DNA of 64,000 nucleotides from Alteribacillus bidgolensis. Lineage in GTDB: Bacteria > Bacillota > Bacilli > Bacillales > Marinococcaceae. The position numbers and the translations under genes are program-made. This document shows positions 7,726 through 17,690 of the stretch, in pieces; positions within the stretch are counted from its first letter, which is position 1; each line of letters begins with the position of its first letter. The notes beneath the pieces are model-generated. The model worked only from the letters and a program-made list of their open reading frames with translations. It had not been told where the DNA came from and made no database searches. The stretch covers positions 2,666,001 through 2,730,000 of the forward strand of contig NZ_KZ614149.1 in NCBI RefSeq assembly GCF_002886255.1. The letters run 5' to 3'.

Positions 7726-9078
7726 ATGAAAATACATACACAAAAAGAGGCGGAAGATTTAATATACGCGTCTTATTTACGAGCAATAAATAACATAACC
7801 GAAAATAGCGATAAAAAAGTAAAAAAGCCCGAGTTAACGAGAAGATTGCTTGATTATGCTGGTTCCCCTGATAAGGGAGAAAAATATATTTTGGTGACTG
7901 GGAGTAAAGGAAAGGGATCGACGTCGAGGTTTATTTCTTCTTTACTCAGTCATCTTGGTTTTAAGGTCGGATTGTTTACATCGCCTCACTTAGTAAACTT
8001 TAATGAACGGATTCGGATTGACGGAAAGACTATACCCGAAGATGACTTTATCCGGATTAGTAATAAGATTAAAAATGGATTTGATGCAATAGAAAAGAAA
8101 CTGCCTGCTGATCAATACCAAGGTCCGATTGGTATTGCGTTGGCCATGGCTGTGATATATTTTAAAGAAAATAAAACAGACATTAATGTGATTGAGTGCG
8201 GCAGAGGCGGAAAATTTGACGATGCAAATGTTTTAGATAATAACTGGGCCGTCATTACTCCGATAATGAAGGAACATGTTCATCAGCTTGGCCCTGACAT
8301 GAGCGATATTGTCTTACATAAATTAGGCATTATAAAAAGCAGCACCAATCATGTCTACATCAATAAACAAAGAAAAGATGTCTTTCCTATCATAGAAAAT
8401 CTTTTAAAAAACAAAGACGGTATATCTTATTATAATAAACATTTTCGCACTGAAAATATTTTCATAAAGGAAAATGGAACGTCCTTTGACGTACACACAA
8501 CAAATGGAAGGTATAAGAATCTAACGGTCCCATTACTAGGAGAATTCCAAGCCGTCAATGCTTCGGCTGCGGTCAAAGTCTGTGAGGATATCATTGGGAA
8601 AGCAATAGATGATGGTATACTGAAAAAATGCATGGAGAATATAAAGTGGCCCGGGAGATGTGAGGTAGTAAAAAAGGAACCAACTATCATCTTAGACGGG
8701 GCCATTAACGAATCTTCTGCTAACTATATAAAGGAAGTAATACATGTCATAAATAAATCCGGGGAAAAAAATATCATTTCAATTGTAGGTGTTCCTAAAG
8801 ATAAAGACTACCATGGAGTAATTCGAGTATTAAGCGACGTTTCTCAGCAGTTATGGATTACAAAACCGGATATCACTCATTTGACCTTCCCAACAGACGC
8901 ACTGGAATACGCTCAAAACATCCTGCCAGATAGCAAAGAATTTGCCTATCTTAAGGACGCTCTCGATTATGCACAAACGTCAACAGAAACAGATATCATA
9001 TTAGTTGTTGGTACACAAACATTCATCGGGAATGCCAAACGATGTTTAGGCCACTCTTTATTAGATATAGGAAAATGA
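7726..9078 (+). CDS. FolC/Mur-ligase-family protein (paralogue of folylpolyglutamate synthase)
   Basis: 450 residues. The ATP loop GSKGKGST at 59-66, the FolC-type stretch GLFTSPHLVNFNERIRIDG, and the ligase C-terminal domain (about 310-440, starting TIILDGAINESS) all fit the folylpolyglutamate/dihydrofolate synthase branch of Mur ligases, which joins an amino acid to a carboxylate through an acyl-phosphate. The usual DGAHN motif of FolC reads DGAIN here, so a changed substrate is possible. It converges, with seven bases between stops, on a RimK/CphA-like ATP-grasp ligase. I think it is not the housekeeping folC, which in Bacilli usually sits next to valS. Its substrate is unknown. Confidence 0.8.
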   Translation: MKIHTQKEAEDLIYASYLRAINNITENSDKKVKKPELTRRLLDYAGSPDKGEKYILVTGSKGKGSTSRFISSLLSHLGFKVGLFTSPHLVNFNERIRIDGKTIPEDDFIRISNKIKNGFDAIEKKLPADQYQGPIGIALAMAVIYFKENKTDINVIECGRGGKFDDANVLDNNWAVITPIMKEHVHQLGPDMSDIVLHKLGIIKSSTNHVYINKQRKDVFPIIENLLKNKDGISYYNKHFRTENIFIKENGTSFDVHTTNGRYKNLTVPLLGEFQAVNASAAVKVCEDIIGKAIDDGILKKCMENIKWPGRCEVVKKEPTIILDGAINESSANYIKEVIHVINKSGEKNIISIVGVPKDKDYHGVIRVLSDVSQQLWITKPDITHLTFPTDALEYAQNILPDSKEFAYLKDALDYAQTSTETDIILVVGTQTFIGNAKRCLGHSLLDIGK

Positions 9079-9085
9079 TCACCTG

Positions 9086-9946
9086 TTAAAGCGTTTCAAA
9101 TCGTTTATGGATAGCCTCTCGATATATTTCAGAAATGTTTTCTTTCTCTTTCGGGTTATCCCTTAAATAATTTTCAAGCATCACTTGATCATTCACTTCT
9201 AATACGAGCAGCCCATGAGACGTATCTAATATATCGACGGAACAATAGTTTAACTCTAAGGCATGAGAGGCTCTCTCTGCTATTTCTCCTAAAAGAGGCA
9301 TCCTCTCTTTTTCCATGTGCTTAGAAGCAGCCCCATTAATAAGATTATGTTTCCAAGAGTTTGTCCGCTCTTTTTTTAAAAAGAGTTTTGGCGTTCCGTA
9401 TAACGTAACCACTCTATACTCAAAGGTAGACGAATAAAACGGAGAGACCGCCACATTGACATGAAGCGAAAACAAGTAATCCAGTGTTTCTTTTAATTTT
9501 TCTAGGTTATCTATTTTAAACACATTCTTCCCTTGCGCCCCATTATCAGGTTTTACTACTACCTTTTCATTGAATGTGAAAAACAGATCCTCCGCCGGTT
9601 GGAAAGGATCGCTCGCCTGAAACCTTGAGTGTTTGTTTAATAAAAAAACATGTTCAATTGCCTTGATGTCATGAGATGCGAGAACATCATACGTTCCACT
9701 TTTGCTTGCCGCCAGCTTAGCGGAAGAACTTGTATTTAACCCCATTTCCAAGTCATTCATCAAAAATGACTTCTCACCCTTTTTCACTTTATAAAGATAA
9801 TCCGGCGTAATTTCCTCAAACGTAATCCCATCATGTGCGACAGATTGTTGAATCATCGATAAATACGGTCTGTTTGTCATGATTGCTTCTTTCCCTTTAT
9901 GTTTTGGTGTGCTGCTTGAAAAGCTTCTTTTAACCAGCACCTCCAT
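9086..9946 (-). CDS. ATP-grasp ligase, RimK/CphA-like
   Basis: 286 residues. The ATP-grasp core is visible: GLNTSSSAKLAASKSGTY, then VVVKPDNGAQGKNVF (ATP-binding Lys and Gly-rich loop, about 130-145), FEYRVVTLYG and the metal site VLEVNDQVMLENY near 258. Such enzymes form amide or peptide bonds from a carboxylate, ATP and an amine; this pattern is nearest the N-terminal half of cyanophycin synthetase. The first ATG (9946) has no clear binding site; the internal ATG at 9883 has AAAGGGA before it and may be the true start. Neighbouring FolC-like ligase suggests one pathway. The product is unknown. Confidence 0.75.
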   Translation of the reverse strand: MEVLVKRSFSSSTPKHKGKEAIMTNRPYLSMIQQSVAHDGITFEEITPDYLYKVKKGEKSFLMNDLEMGLNTSSSAKLAASKSGTYDVLASHDIKAIEHVFLLNKHSRFQASDPFQPAEDLFFTFNEKVVVKPDNGAQGKNVFKIDNLEKLKETLDYLFSLHVNVAVSPFYSSTFEYRVVTLYGTPKLFLKKERTNSWKHNLINGAASKHMEKERMPLLGEIAERASHALELNYCSVDILDTSHGLLVLEVNDQVMLENYLRDNPKEKENISEIYREAIHKRFETL

Positions 9947-10157
9947 GGTACCAAAAATTCAGGCTCATGTATGTTTCAGTCCCATTTCTACTTTACAGGG
10001 ATGATTTATTTCTATTGCTAATTGGGGCTGCCGCTTCATCTATGTTATCCTTCACAAGGTATACCTTTCTTTCCTATTGCACAGGAGCATAAAGAAATAA
10101 GACAAAAATAAAATTGCAGCGTGATAGTTTGGTGACCAGGTTAATTTAAAGCGTTCT

Positions 10158-11336
10158 CTATAAGTTATCCAAAAAGCTTTCACCATGTTTTGGCATATCT
10201 ACGTGGAAATTTTCAGCAATCGTTGCTCCCACATCTGCAAATGTATTTCTTATTCCTAAGTTACTTCCCTCATTTTGCCTTTTATAATGAACAAGCAGCG
10301 GGACATACTCACGAGTATGATCGGTACCATGATGAACGGGGTCATTACCGTGATCTGCAGTAATTATTAATAGGTCGTCTTCTTTTATCTTTTCAATCAC
10401 CTCTGATAAACGTGAGTCAAATTCTTCTAATGATTTCCCGTAGCCAATGGGGTCTCTTCGATGTCCAAAAATGGCATCGAAATCTACTAAGTTAACAAAA
10501 GTTAATCCTGTAAAATTCACATCCAACATTTGTATTAATTTGTTCATTCCATCCATATTAGATGTAGTACGTAATGTTTCAGTTACTCCTTCTCCGTCAT
10601 AAATGTCCGATATTTTTCCAATGGCAATTGAACTGTACCCTCTATCTTTCAATTCATTCATCACAGTCCTGCCAAAAGGCTTTAGTGCATAATCATGGCG
10701 ATTTGAGGTTCTTTCCCAGGCACCTGCTTGGCCAATAAATGGACGAGCGATTACCCTGCCCACCATATATTTTTCATCTAACGTTAAATCTCTAACAATT
10801 TCACAAATCTTATAAAGTTCCTCAAGAGGAACTACCTTTTCATGGGCTGCAATTTGTAATACGGAATCTGCTGAAGTATATACGATGAGGCTGCCAGTAT
10901 TGTAATGATGTTCACCTAATTCGTTTATAATACTTGTGCCTGATGCTGGTTTATTCCCAATTACGTTTCTACCGGTTTTTTTCTTCAATTTTTCAATTAG
11001 TTCTTGCGGAAAGCCATTAGGAAATGTCCGAAATGGTTGTCTTATGTTCAGCCCCATAATTTCCCAGTGCCCTGTCATGGTATCTTTTCCCTCGGAAGCT
11101 TCTTTCATTTTTCCATAATGACCAAGCGGCTTTATTACTTTTTCAACTCCCTCTAATTCACGAATGTGAGTTAACCCAATCTTAGCAAGGTTGGGAAGAT
11201 TCAATCCACCTGTTCTCTCAGCAATATGACCGAGTGTGTCGGCTCCTATATCATTAAAGCGATTAGCATCAGGAGCTTCACCGATTCCTACAGAATCAAG
11301 TACAATTAAAAACACTCTTTTAAACTTTTTCATCAT
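10158..11336 (-). CDS. deoB: Phosphopentomutase
   Basis: 392 residues from the ATG at 11336, which has AGGAGAAAGGACG upstream (an earlier in-frame start at 11381 is poorer). Alkaline-phosphatase-superfamily metal sites are seen in VLDSVGIGEAPDA, in the phosphate-carrying region GKDTMTGHWE (about 80-90), and in ITADHGNDP and HTREYVPLLVH near the C-terminus. It interconverts ribose-1-phosphate (or deoxyribose-1-phosphate) and the 5-phosphate, in the cytoplasm. Last gene of the nucleoside salvage operon; it feeds phosphorylase product into the pentose phosphate pathway. Confidence 0.93.
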   Translation of the reverse strand: MMKKFKRVFLIVLDSVGIGEAPDANRFNDIGADTLGHIAERTGGLNLPNLAKIGLTHIRELEGVEKVIKPLGHYGKMKEASEGKDTMTGHWEIMGLNIRQPFRTFPNGFPQELIEKLKKKTGRNVIGNKPASGTSIINELGEHHYNTGSLIVYTSADSVLQIAAHEKVVPLEELYKICEIVRDLTLDEKYMVGRVIARPFIGQAGAWERTSNRHDYALKPFGRTVMNELKDRGYSSIAIGKISDIYDGEGVTETLRTTSNMDGMNKLIQMLDVNFTGLTFVNLVDFDAIFGHRRDPIGYGKSLEEFDSRLSEVIEKIKEDDLLIITADHGNDPVHHGTDHTREYVPLLVHYKRQNEGSNLGIRNTFADVGATIAENFHVDMPKHGESFLDNL

Positions 11337-11450
11337 AATCGTCCTTTCTCCTACTCTATCCATAATTACCAAAGGTATCATGGTAAACTTACAGTTATGA
11401 TTTAATTTTCCGATACTAATGTGTTTGATAGTTTTTCCTTTCCGATATAG

Positions 11451-12668
11451 TTAGAAGAACATTCCCGCAATTGCTGCACTAAGTAATGAAGCAAGAGCCC
11501 CAGCTAAGATAGCTCGTAAACCAAGGCGTGCAATATCGCTGCGGCGTTCTGGAGCAAGTCCACCAAGTCCCCCTAAAAGAATAGCTAACGACCCCAGGTT
11601 CGCAAATCCACAAAGAGCAAAACTGACAACTGCAACCGTTTTGTCAGTAAGTTCTGGAATTTCTGGTGAAAAAGCAGCATAAGCAACGAACTCATTTAAT
11701 ACAATTTTTTGCCCGATAAAACTTCCAGCTTCCATTGCTTCAGACCAAGGGACACCGATAGCAAATGCGACTGGTGCAAAAAGTACACCTAGAATTGCTT
11801 CAAGCGTTAATCCATTAAATCCAAACCACCCACCAAAACCACTTAATACTCCATTAATTAATGCAATTAAAGAAATAAATGCCAAAAGCATTGCCCCTAC
11901 ATTCAATGCTAATTGTAAACCAATACCCGCACCACGAGCTGCTGCATCAATAACATTTGTAGATTCGGTATCCTTTCCGACTTTGATTTCATCAGTTGCT
12001 TCAACATTTTCCGTTTCAGGGATAATTACTTTAGCCATGATTAAACCGGCCGGTGCTGCCATAAAACTTGCTGCTAATAAATATTCTAACGGAACTCCCA
12101 TCAATGAATATCCAATTAATACAGAACCTGCTACAGACGCAAGACCACCCGTCATGACTGCGAATAACTCGGAGTTTGTCATATCTTTTAGGTATGGTCG
12201 AACAACTATCGGCGCTTCTGTTTGACCTACAAATATATTTGCAGCTGCTGACATTGATTCTGCCTTACTTGTACCTAACATCTTTGAGAGCACTCCTCCA
12301 AGCAGTTTGATCAGCCACTGCATAACGCCTATGTAATAAAGTATTGATATTAACGAAGAAAAGAAAATAATAATCGATAAAACTTCGATTGCAAAAACAA
12401 AACCAATATTTGCTTCTTCTTCAAACAGACCCTCAAATAGAAAATTAACACCTTCATTTGCATAACTAATAATATCTGTCACCCTTAGCGTTAGCCAATG
12501 TAGAACAGCACGCCCTACTTCCCACTTTAAAACAATAAAAGCAAACAATATTTGTATGCTCAACCCTCCTAAAATGGTTTGTAATTTAATCGCTTTTCGA
12601 TTAGCAGAAAAAAGATAGGCGATGAAAAAAATCGTAATCACACCAAAAATTCCCCATAAAACATTCAT
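11451..12668 (-). CDS. nupC: Concentrative nucleoside transporter, NupC family
   Basis: 405 residues with the CNT-family layout: N-terminal helices, then the substrate-site loops GQTEAPIVVRPYL (about 155) and NEFVAYAAF (about 330). The family takes up nucleosides with Na+ or H+ in the membrane. The ATG at 12668 is chosen (GGAGAG ten bases upstream); a TTG at 12686 is in frame but lies over the binding site. Third-last to last block of the operon, 115 bases before deoB, consistent with importing the inosine, adenosine or guanosine released by the surface nucleotidase. Confidence 0.88.
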   Translation of the reverse strand: MNVLWGIFGVITIFFIAYLFSANRKAIKLQTILGGLSIQILFAFIVLKWEVGRAVLHWLTLRVTDIISYANEGVNFLFEGLFEEEANIGFVFAIEVLSIIIFFSSLISILYYIGVMQWLIKLLGGVLSKMLGTSKAESMSAAANIFVGQTEAPIVVRPYLKDMTNSELFAVMTGGLASVAGSVLIGYSLMGVPLEYLLAASFMAAPAGLIMAKVIIPETENVEATDEIKVGKDTESTNVIDAAARGAGIGLQLALNVGAMLLAFISLIALINGVLSGFGGWFGFNGLTLEAILGVLFAPVAFAIGVPWSEAMEAGSFIGQKIVLNEFVAYAAFSPEIPELTDKTVAVVSFALCGFANLGSLAILLGGLGGLAPERRSDIARLGLRAILAGALASLLSAAIAGMFF

Positions 12669-12784
12669 TATCAAAACACTCTCCAAAAAATAATAGATTT
12701 ACCTATAGCTTTAAACGCTTTCATTAACAGAACAAAAAATCGTAGTTCTCCTGAGAAAAAACACGTATGAGCTGTTTATTATCA

Positions 12785-13645
12785 TTACGGTTTAAACACA
12801 TTTAAACTTTCTTTTCTATCTTTCTTTTTTTCTTCATCTGTTTTCTCCCAATCATATTCGTACACTGCTCCTTCCCAATCACCATACATTGGATTTGGAA
12901 ATACAATAAATTTGTTTCCAAATTCAGCTCTTAAATCTTGAACTGTATCCAAACGTTCTTTAACATTCTTCTCTTCAAACAAATCAGAAAAGTCATTTAG
13001 GTTATCACCAAATAGTAATAATACTTCATGTTCAGCTAACACACTTTCTCTTCTATTTTCTTTGCTAGATGTGTCTGATTCTAATAAAATATGACTATCT
13101 TTCACTTGCGGAAATCCTTTATTTTGAAGATTTTTTATCGTTGCGTCCATTTGCTCTACTCTTCTATTAGAAATGTAAAAAATATCTACACCTTTCGAAT
13201 CTACATAGTTAAGGAAATCTAAAGATCCTGGTAAAGGTTCTGCTTCTGCTTTATTAACCCATTCATCCCAATGATTAGGGTAAACATCACCAGAAGATGC
13301 TAAATAAGCGTTATAAGGACTGTTATCTAAAACAGTTTCATCAATATCCAAAATAATAGCTGGTTTTTTTTCCGTTCCCGCTGCTAATTTTTTATCTAAC
13401 ATTGTTTTACCAATATTATAACCTTGTAAATAAAGTGATTTGTTTTCTCCTGAAGTTTGGTACCAAACTAGTGACATAGTTAATTGTTCTTCTAGAGGTG
13501 CCTCGTTTTCTGTTGTTGTCTGTTCTACTGGTTTCGTATCTATTGTTTCTGAAGTATCGTTATTTACTGAACATGCTGCTAAGCCGTTAACTATAATTGC
13601 AAAGCCTAATATCGTTTTTACTATTTTTTTGTTCATAACTGCCAT
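12785..13645 (-). CDS. Lipoprotein acid phosphatase/5'-nucleotidase, e(P4)-like
   Basis: 286 residues. A signal peptide ends in the lipobox LAAC (Cys25), so it is anchored outside the membrane. The HAD class IIIB signature DIDETVLDN (about 99-107) and downstream ISNRR and FGDNLNDF match the lipoprotein e(P4)/class C acid phosphatase family, which removes phosphate from nucleotides at the cell surface. A GGGGTG site is seven bases before the ATG. Its place between a base permease and a nucleoside transporter suggests that it produces free nucleosides for NupC. Confidence 0.88.
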   Translation of the reverse strand: MAVMNKKIVKTILGFAIIVNGLAACSVNNDTSETIDTKPVEQTTTENEAPLEEQLTMSLVWYQTSGENKSLYLQGYNIGKTMLDKKLAAGTEKKPAIILDIDETVLDNSPYNAYLASSGDVYPNHWDEWVNKAEAEPLPGSLDFLNYVDSKGVDIFYISNRRVEQMDATIKNLQNKGFPQVKDSHILLESDTSSKENRRESVLAEHEVLLLFGDNLNDFSDLFEEKNVKERLDTVQDLRAEFGNKFIVFPNPMYGDWEGAVYEYDWEKTDEEKKKDRKESLNVFKP

Positions 13646-13785
13646 TTTTTAACACCCCATTGTAAATATAAAATGTTTAATACTTATTGATTGCGGTTTC
13701 AAAATTCATGCTATATATTGACTGTCTAATTAGATCTTTCTGCTTTAAAGTGAAGACTAGAAATAGGTAAACAATTAAGTAGATG

Positions 13786-15072
13786 CTAATGTACCAGCAC
13801 AGAAGAAGCGACTATATTTAACAGAAAGAGAACAGCAATTAAATAAACGAGGAATGACACCTGTTTCGACTTTCCAAGTGCTATTTTGACCATGGGATAT
13901 ACAATAAAACCAAAAGCCAAACCATCAGCGATACTAGATGTCAATGGTATACAAACAATAATTAAAAAAGCAGGAAACCCCTCAGAAAATTCGTGAAAAG
14001 GGATGTGAAGAACACTTTTCATCATAAGTGCACCAATAATGATTAATACCGGTGCAACAGCGTTTCCCGGTATCAGTTGGATAAATGGCAAGGCTATTGC
14101 GGAAAGGGCGAATAAGATTGCCGTTACAAGAGCAGGTATACCTGTTTTTCCGCCTTCCGATATTCCAGACGCACTTTCAGCAGAAGCAATGGCCGGACTT
14201 GTACCGAAAATTCCCGAAGCTACGGTAGAGAGTGCCACTGCCTTATAAGCACGAGGGAATTTTTTAATATCTGGCAGCATTCCGCTAAGCAAACCCATAT
14301 TCTCAAATAGAACAATCATTGTCATAGAAAAAACAGCAATCCAAAAGGGAATCTGTAAAATACTAAATTCTCCTGAGGCAAATATATGGCTATATGCCTG
14401 AACATTTATTCCATCACCAGTGATTTCCTTTTTATTCGTCATTCCTAAAGTCAATAGACTAGTAAAGAATAAGCCAATCAACAAACTTCCGGTAATATTA
14501 CGAGCAAACAACACTAGTGTGATCACCAGACCTGCTAGTGTTGAAATGACAACAGGATTCCCAAAATTTCCAAGAGTAACAATGGTCGTTTCACTAGATT
14601 GTATAATTCCTCCTTTTTGTAATCCGATAAAGGTAAGATAAAAGCCAATCCCCACTGTTATCCCGTGTTTTAAGGAATTAGGAACAGATGCTAGAATCCG
14701 TCCCCCAAATGAAGAGATACTGACTAGAAAAAAAAGTATTCCTGAGACAATGACCACAGCCAGTCCTTGGTGTGGAGTTAGTCCCATAGATTGAATCATA
14801 GAATAGCTAAAGAAAGCATTGATCCCCATACCAGGGATCACAATGATCGGTGCATTAACCCATAGAGCCATCAATAGACAACCGACAATGGAAGTCACAA
14901 TAGTTGCTATGATACTAACGCTTAACGGTATTCCAGCGTCTTTTAAAATCAAGGGATTCACTAATATAATGTAAGCACTTGTGAAAAAGGAGGTTATCCC
15001 TGCCATAAGTTCTCTTTTCCACGTCGTTCTGTAAAACTCCAAGTGAAAATGTTGTCGTAAATATTGAATCAC
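13786..15072 (-). CDS. NCS2-family purine permease (AzgA/PbuG type)
   Basis: 428 residues, about twelve to fourteen hydrophobic helices. Family signatures include NPLILKDAG near residue 40, the TM3-region GMGINAFFSYSM, and FENMGLLSGML and GTSPAIASAESASGI for the substrate/ion site. AzgA-like members move hypoxanthine, guanine or adenine with protons. The start is GTG at 15072 with GGAGG upstream. Encoded between the purine nucleoside phosphorylase and the surface nucleotidase, so it probably exports or imports the freed base. Confidence 0.87.
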   Translation of the reverse strand: MIQYLRQHFHLEFYRTTWKRELMAGITSFFTSAYIILVNPLILKDAGIPLSVSIIATIVTSIVGCLLMALWVNAPIIVIPGMGINAFFSYSMIQSMGLTPHQGLAVVIVSGILFFLVSISSFGGRILASVPNSLKHGITVGIGFYLTFIGLQKGGIIQSSETTIVTLGNFGNPVVISTLAGLVITLVLFARNITGSLLIGLFFTSLLTLGMTNKKEITGDGINVQAYSHIFASGEFSILQIPFWIAVFSMTMIVLFENMGLLSGMLPDIKKFPRAYKAVALSTVASGIFGTSPAIASAESASGISEGGKTGIPALVTAILFALSAIALPFIQLIPGNAVAPVLIIIGALMMKSVLHIPFHEFSEGFPAFLIIVCIPLTSSIADGLAFGFIVYPMVKIALGKSKQVSFLVYLIAVLFLLNIVASSVLVH

Positions 15073-15129
15073 AACTTAACCTCCTACTCATAAATTCTAT
15101 GAAATTGTTTATTTGACTAATATTGAAAG

Positions 15130-15957
15130 TTAAAATCTATTTATTCTTGCAACCGTTTCTTTAACTAACTGTATAAATTGACTCTTTATCTTTTCTGTAG
15201 TTTCCATTACTTCATCGTGATTTAAGGAGTTTTCAGAAATTCCGGCCGCCATATTACTAATACAAGAAATACCAAGCACCTCTAATCCGGAATGTTTGGC
15301 TGCAATTACTTCTGGAACAGTTGACATTCCAACAGCACTAGCTCCAATTATATTTAAAAAGTTCACCTCGGCTGGTGTTTCATAATTAGGTCCAATCACT
15401 CCAGCATAGACACCTTCAACAACATTTATTTTGTTCTTTTTCGCTACTTCTTTTGTCAATTTAATCAAATTATTTGAATAAGCTTCAGACATATCCGGGA
15501 ACCTTTCACCAAACTCTTCTTCATTAGGACCAATTAACGGGTTTTTAGACATCAAGTTAATATGATCTCGAATAATCATTAAATCACCAGGTTTAAAAGC
15601 AGCATTTATACCACCAGCAGAGTTTGTCACAACTAATTTCTGAACTCCTAATGCTTTCATCACACGAATGGGATAGGTTACAGATTCAAGAGAATGACCT
15701 TCATAGTAATGAAACCTTCCTTGCATTACCAATACGCACTTCCCATTTAGATTACCTATTATAATTTGACCTGCATGGCCTTTCACGGTTGAAATAGGAA
15801 AATGAGGAATTTTATCATATGGAATATAAATTGGATTTTCGATATCCTCCGCTAATGCACCAAGTCCAGACCCCAAGATTAATCCAATCGTTGGGAGTCG
15901 ATCGATCTTTGAAAGTAAGTATTCCTTTGTTTGTTGAACTTTTCTACTAAAATTCAT
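15130..15957 (-). CDS. punA: Purine-nucleoside phosphorylase, inosine/guanosine type
   Basis: 275 residues, trimeric (class I) PNP family. Signatures: the phosphate-binding GSGLGAL (about 30), MQGRFHYYEGH (about 80-90), VVTNSAGGIN (about 110) and GPNYETPAE (about 190). It cleaves inosine and guanosine with phosphate to base plus ribose-1-phosphate. An AAAGGAG site precedes the ATG. It lies 85 bases after the deaminase, whose products inosine/guanosine-type nucleosides are its likely substrate, and upstream of the purine permease. Confidence 0.92.
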   Translation of the reverse strand: MNFSRKVQQTKEYLLSKIDRLPTIGLILGSGLGALAEDIENPIYIPYDKIPHFPISTVKGHAGQIIIGNLNGKCVLVMQGRFHYYEGHSLESVTYPIRVMKALGVQKLVVTNSAGGINAAFKPGDLMIIRDHINLMSKNPLIGPNEEEFGERFPDMSEAYSNNLIKLTKEVAKKNKINVVEGVYAGVIGPNYETPAEVNFLNIIGASAVGMSTVPEVIAAKHSGLEVLGISCISNMAAGISENSLNHDEVMETTEKIKSQFIQLVKETVARINRF

Positions 15958-16042
15958 TTTATTGCTCCTTTCATATTGATAAATAATGTAAGTGAAAGTT
16001 TTGTATATAAAAAATATTATAAATTTTAAGAATGTCTTTTAA

Positions 16043-17353
16043 TTAACTAGAAAGTGTCCCCTTTAGTTCATTAGCTTCGGCAATTACTCTTTCTTCATCT
16101 ATTGTTAAACAAATACCGTCTTTCACCACTTCTTTACCATCAATATAGACATCACATACATCGTTTCCGCGCGCTGCATAAAGCAAGTGAGAATATGCCT
16201 GGCTTATTGGTTGTAAATGCTCCTTGTTGTAAGGATTAATGGTGATAAAATCTGCCTTTTTGTTTACTTCAAGAGAACCCGTGTATTCCATGCCAATGGC
16301 TTGAGCTCCAATCCGGGTAGCTAAGCTAAGTGCAAGTTGAACGGGGAATTTTGTTGGATCTTTATAAATACCTTTTTGTAAAAGTGCAGCAGTTCTGATT
16401 TCTTCGAACATATCAAAATTATTATTAGAAGCTACGCTATCTGTTGCAATTCCTACTTTAACCCCCGTTTCTAACAGACTTACAATATCTGCAATTCCAG
16501 ACCCCAGTTTTAAATTACTAATAGGATTGTGAGCAACTCGTACACCATATTGATTTAACATCGCTCTTTCTTCATCATTAAGGAACACACCATGGGCAAT
16601 TACCGTTGGTCGCTCAAAAATACCTAACTGACGAAGATGCTCAATAGGACGGACATCATAACGATTTTCTATTTCTAAAATTTCACCCTCCGTTTCTGAA
16701 ACGTGAATGTGAATTCCTACATCATTTTCCTCAGCGATCCGTACACACTCTATAAGAGTTTCTGGATTACAAGCATATGGACTATGGGGAGCTACCATAG
16801 TTGTTAGACGACCTTTAGCAAACATTTTATATTTCTTAGTAAAGCGCTCAGCTTCTTTGAAATTCGCTTTCTGTTCCATTCGCGTTTCCGAACTAAAAAT
16901 TGTTTGAGAAAAAGCTCCACGAATACCAGTTTTGCTTATTTGATGTATTACCTCATCTGAATCTATACCATTTGGATTAAACATATCTGAGAATGTAGTT
17001 GTTCCTGTTTTTAACATTTCTAAAATGCCAAGTTGAGCACTTGTAGAAGCAATTTCTGTTGTAAATTGTTTTTCCATAGGCCATATTTTGGTTTCAAGCC
17101 AAGGCTTTAACAGCATGTCATCTCCACTACCACGCAACAAGGTCATTACAACATGTGAATGGGTATTTACTAGACCAGGAAGAACCCACTTTCCACCAAG
17201 ATCCACTACTTGATCTATATCTATCAGTTTGTTGGGATCGTGTTGACCTATATAGACAATTGATTGATTTTCTACAATCATCATTCCGTTTTCAAAAATT
17301 TGGTTTTTCTTATTCATAGTAAAAAAGGCAGCGTTAACGTACACCGTTTTCAT
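16043..17353 (-). CDS. mtaD: Amidohydrolase: adenosine-type/methylthioadenosine/S-adenosylhomocysteine deaminase
   Basis: 436 residues of the MtaD/TrzA amidohydrolase family. Metal-site motifs THSHVVMTLLRG (about 66), HIHVSETEGE (about 210), AHGVFL (about 240), and IATDSVASNNNFDMFEEIR (about 305) are present. Members deaminate adenine-containing nucleosides (5'-methylthioadenosine, S-adenosylhomocysteine, 5'-deoxyadenosine, adenosine). The ATG at 17353 follows GGAGG by eight bases; an in-frame ATG at 17368 lies on that site. As the first gene of a nucleoside salvage operon it would convert adenosine-type compounds to inosine-type ones for PunA. The exact substrate is inferred from context. 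Confidence 0.85.
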   Translation of the reverse strand: MKTVYVNAAFFTMNKKNQIFENGMMIVENQSIVYIGQHDPNKLIDIDQVVDLGGKWVLPGLVNTHSHVVMTLLRGSGDDMLLKPWLETKIWPMEKQFTTEIASTSAQLGILEMLKTGTTTFSDMFNPNGIDSDEVIHQISKTGIRGAFSQTIFSSETRMEQKANFKEAERFTKKYKMFAKGRLTTMVAPHSPYACNPETLIECVRIAEENDVGIHIHVSETEGEILEIENRYDVRPIEHLRQLGIFERPTVIAHGVFLNDEERAMLNQYGVRVAHNPISNLKLGSGIADIVSLLETGVKVGIATDSVASNNNFDMFEEIRTAALLQKGIYKDPTKFPVQLALSLATRIGAQAIGMEYTGSLEVNKKADFITINPYNKEHLQPISQAYSHLLYAARGNDVCDVYIDGKEVVKDGICLTIDEERVIAEANELKGTLSS

Positions 17354-17519
17354 TACTAATTCCTCCATGCCACTTCATATAATTTCAGCAGTTCTTTTAA
17401 CTATTACGTTTAAAATGATTACACCTCTATCAGTTTTCTTCACCTTCATATGCTTAGAATTTACTAATAGCGCTTTCGTTCAGTTTCATGTTGAAATTAT
17501 TTATTATTTTATTATTTTT

Positions 17520-17541
17520 GGTTACTACTATAATAGTAACC
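17520..17541. promoter_or_regulatory. Candidate operator for the divergent TrmB-type regulator
   Basis: Perfect inverted repeat GGTTACTA - 6 bases - TAGTAACC midway in the 337-base space between mtaD and the regulator gene. Confidence 0.55.
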
Positions 17542-17690
17542 ATTTAAAAGCCTACACGAACGTTATATTATTTGTCAATTAAAATTAAAAAATTTATAAT
17601 GTTAAAGAAGTAAATATAGTGTCAGAGTACAGGTCTAAGGAATGCTCATCTTTTGGTAGTTAATAGAAAAAAAGAAAAGTAGGAGTAAAT

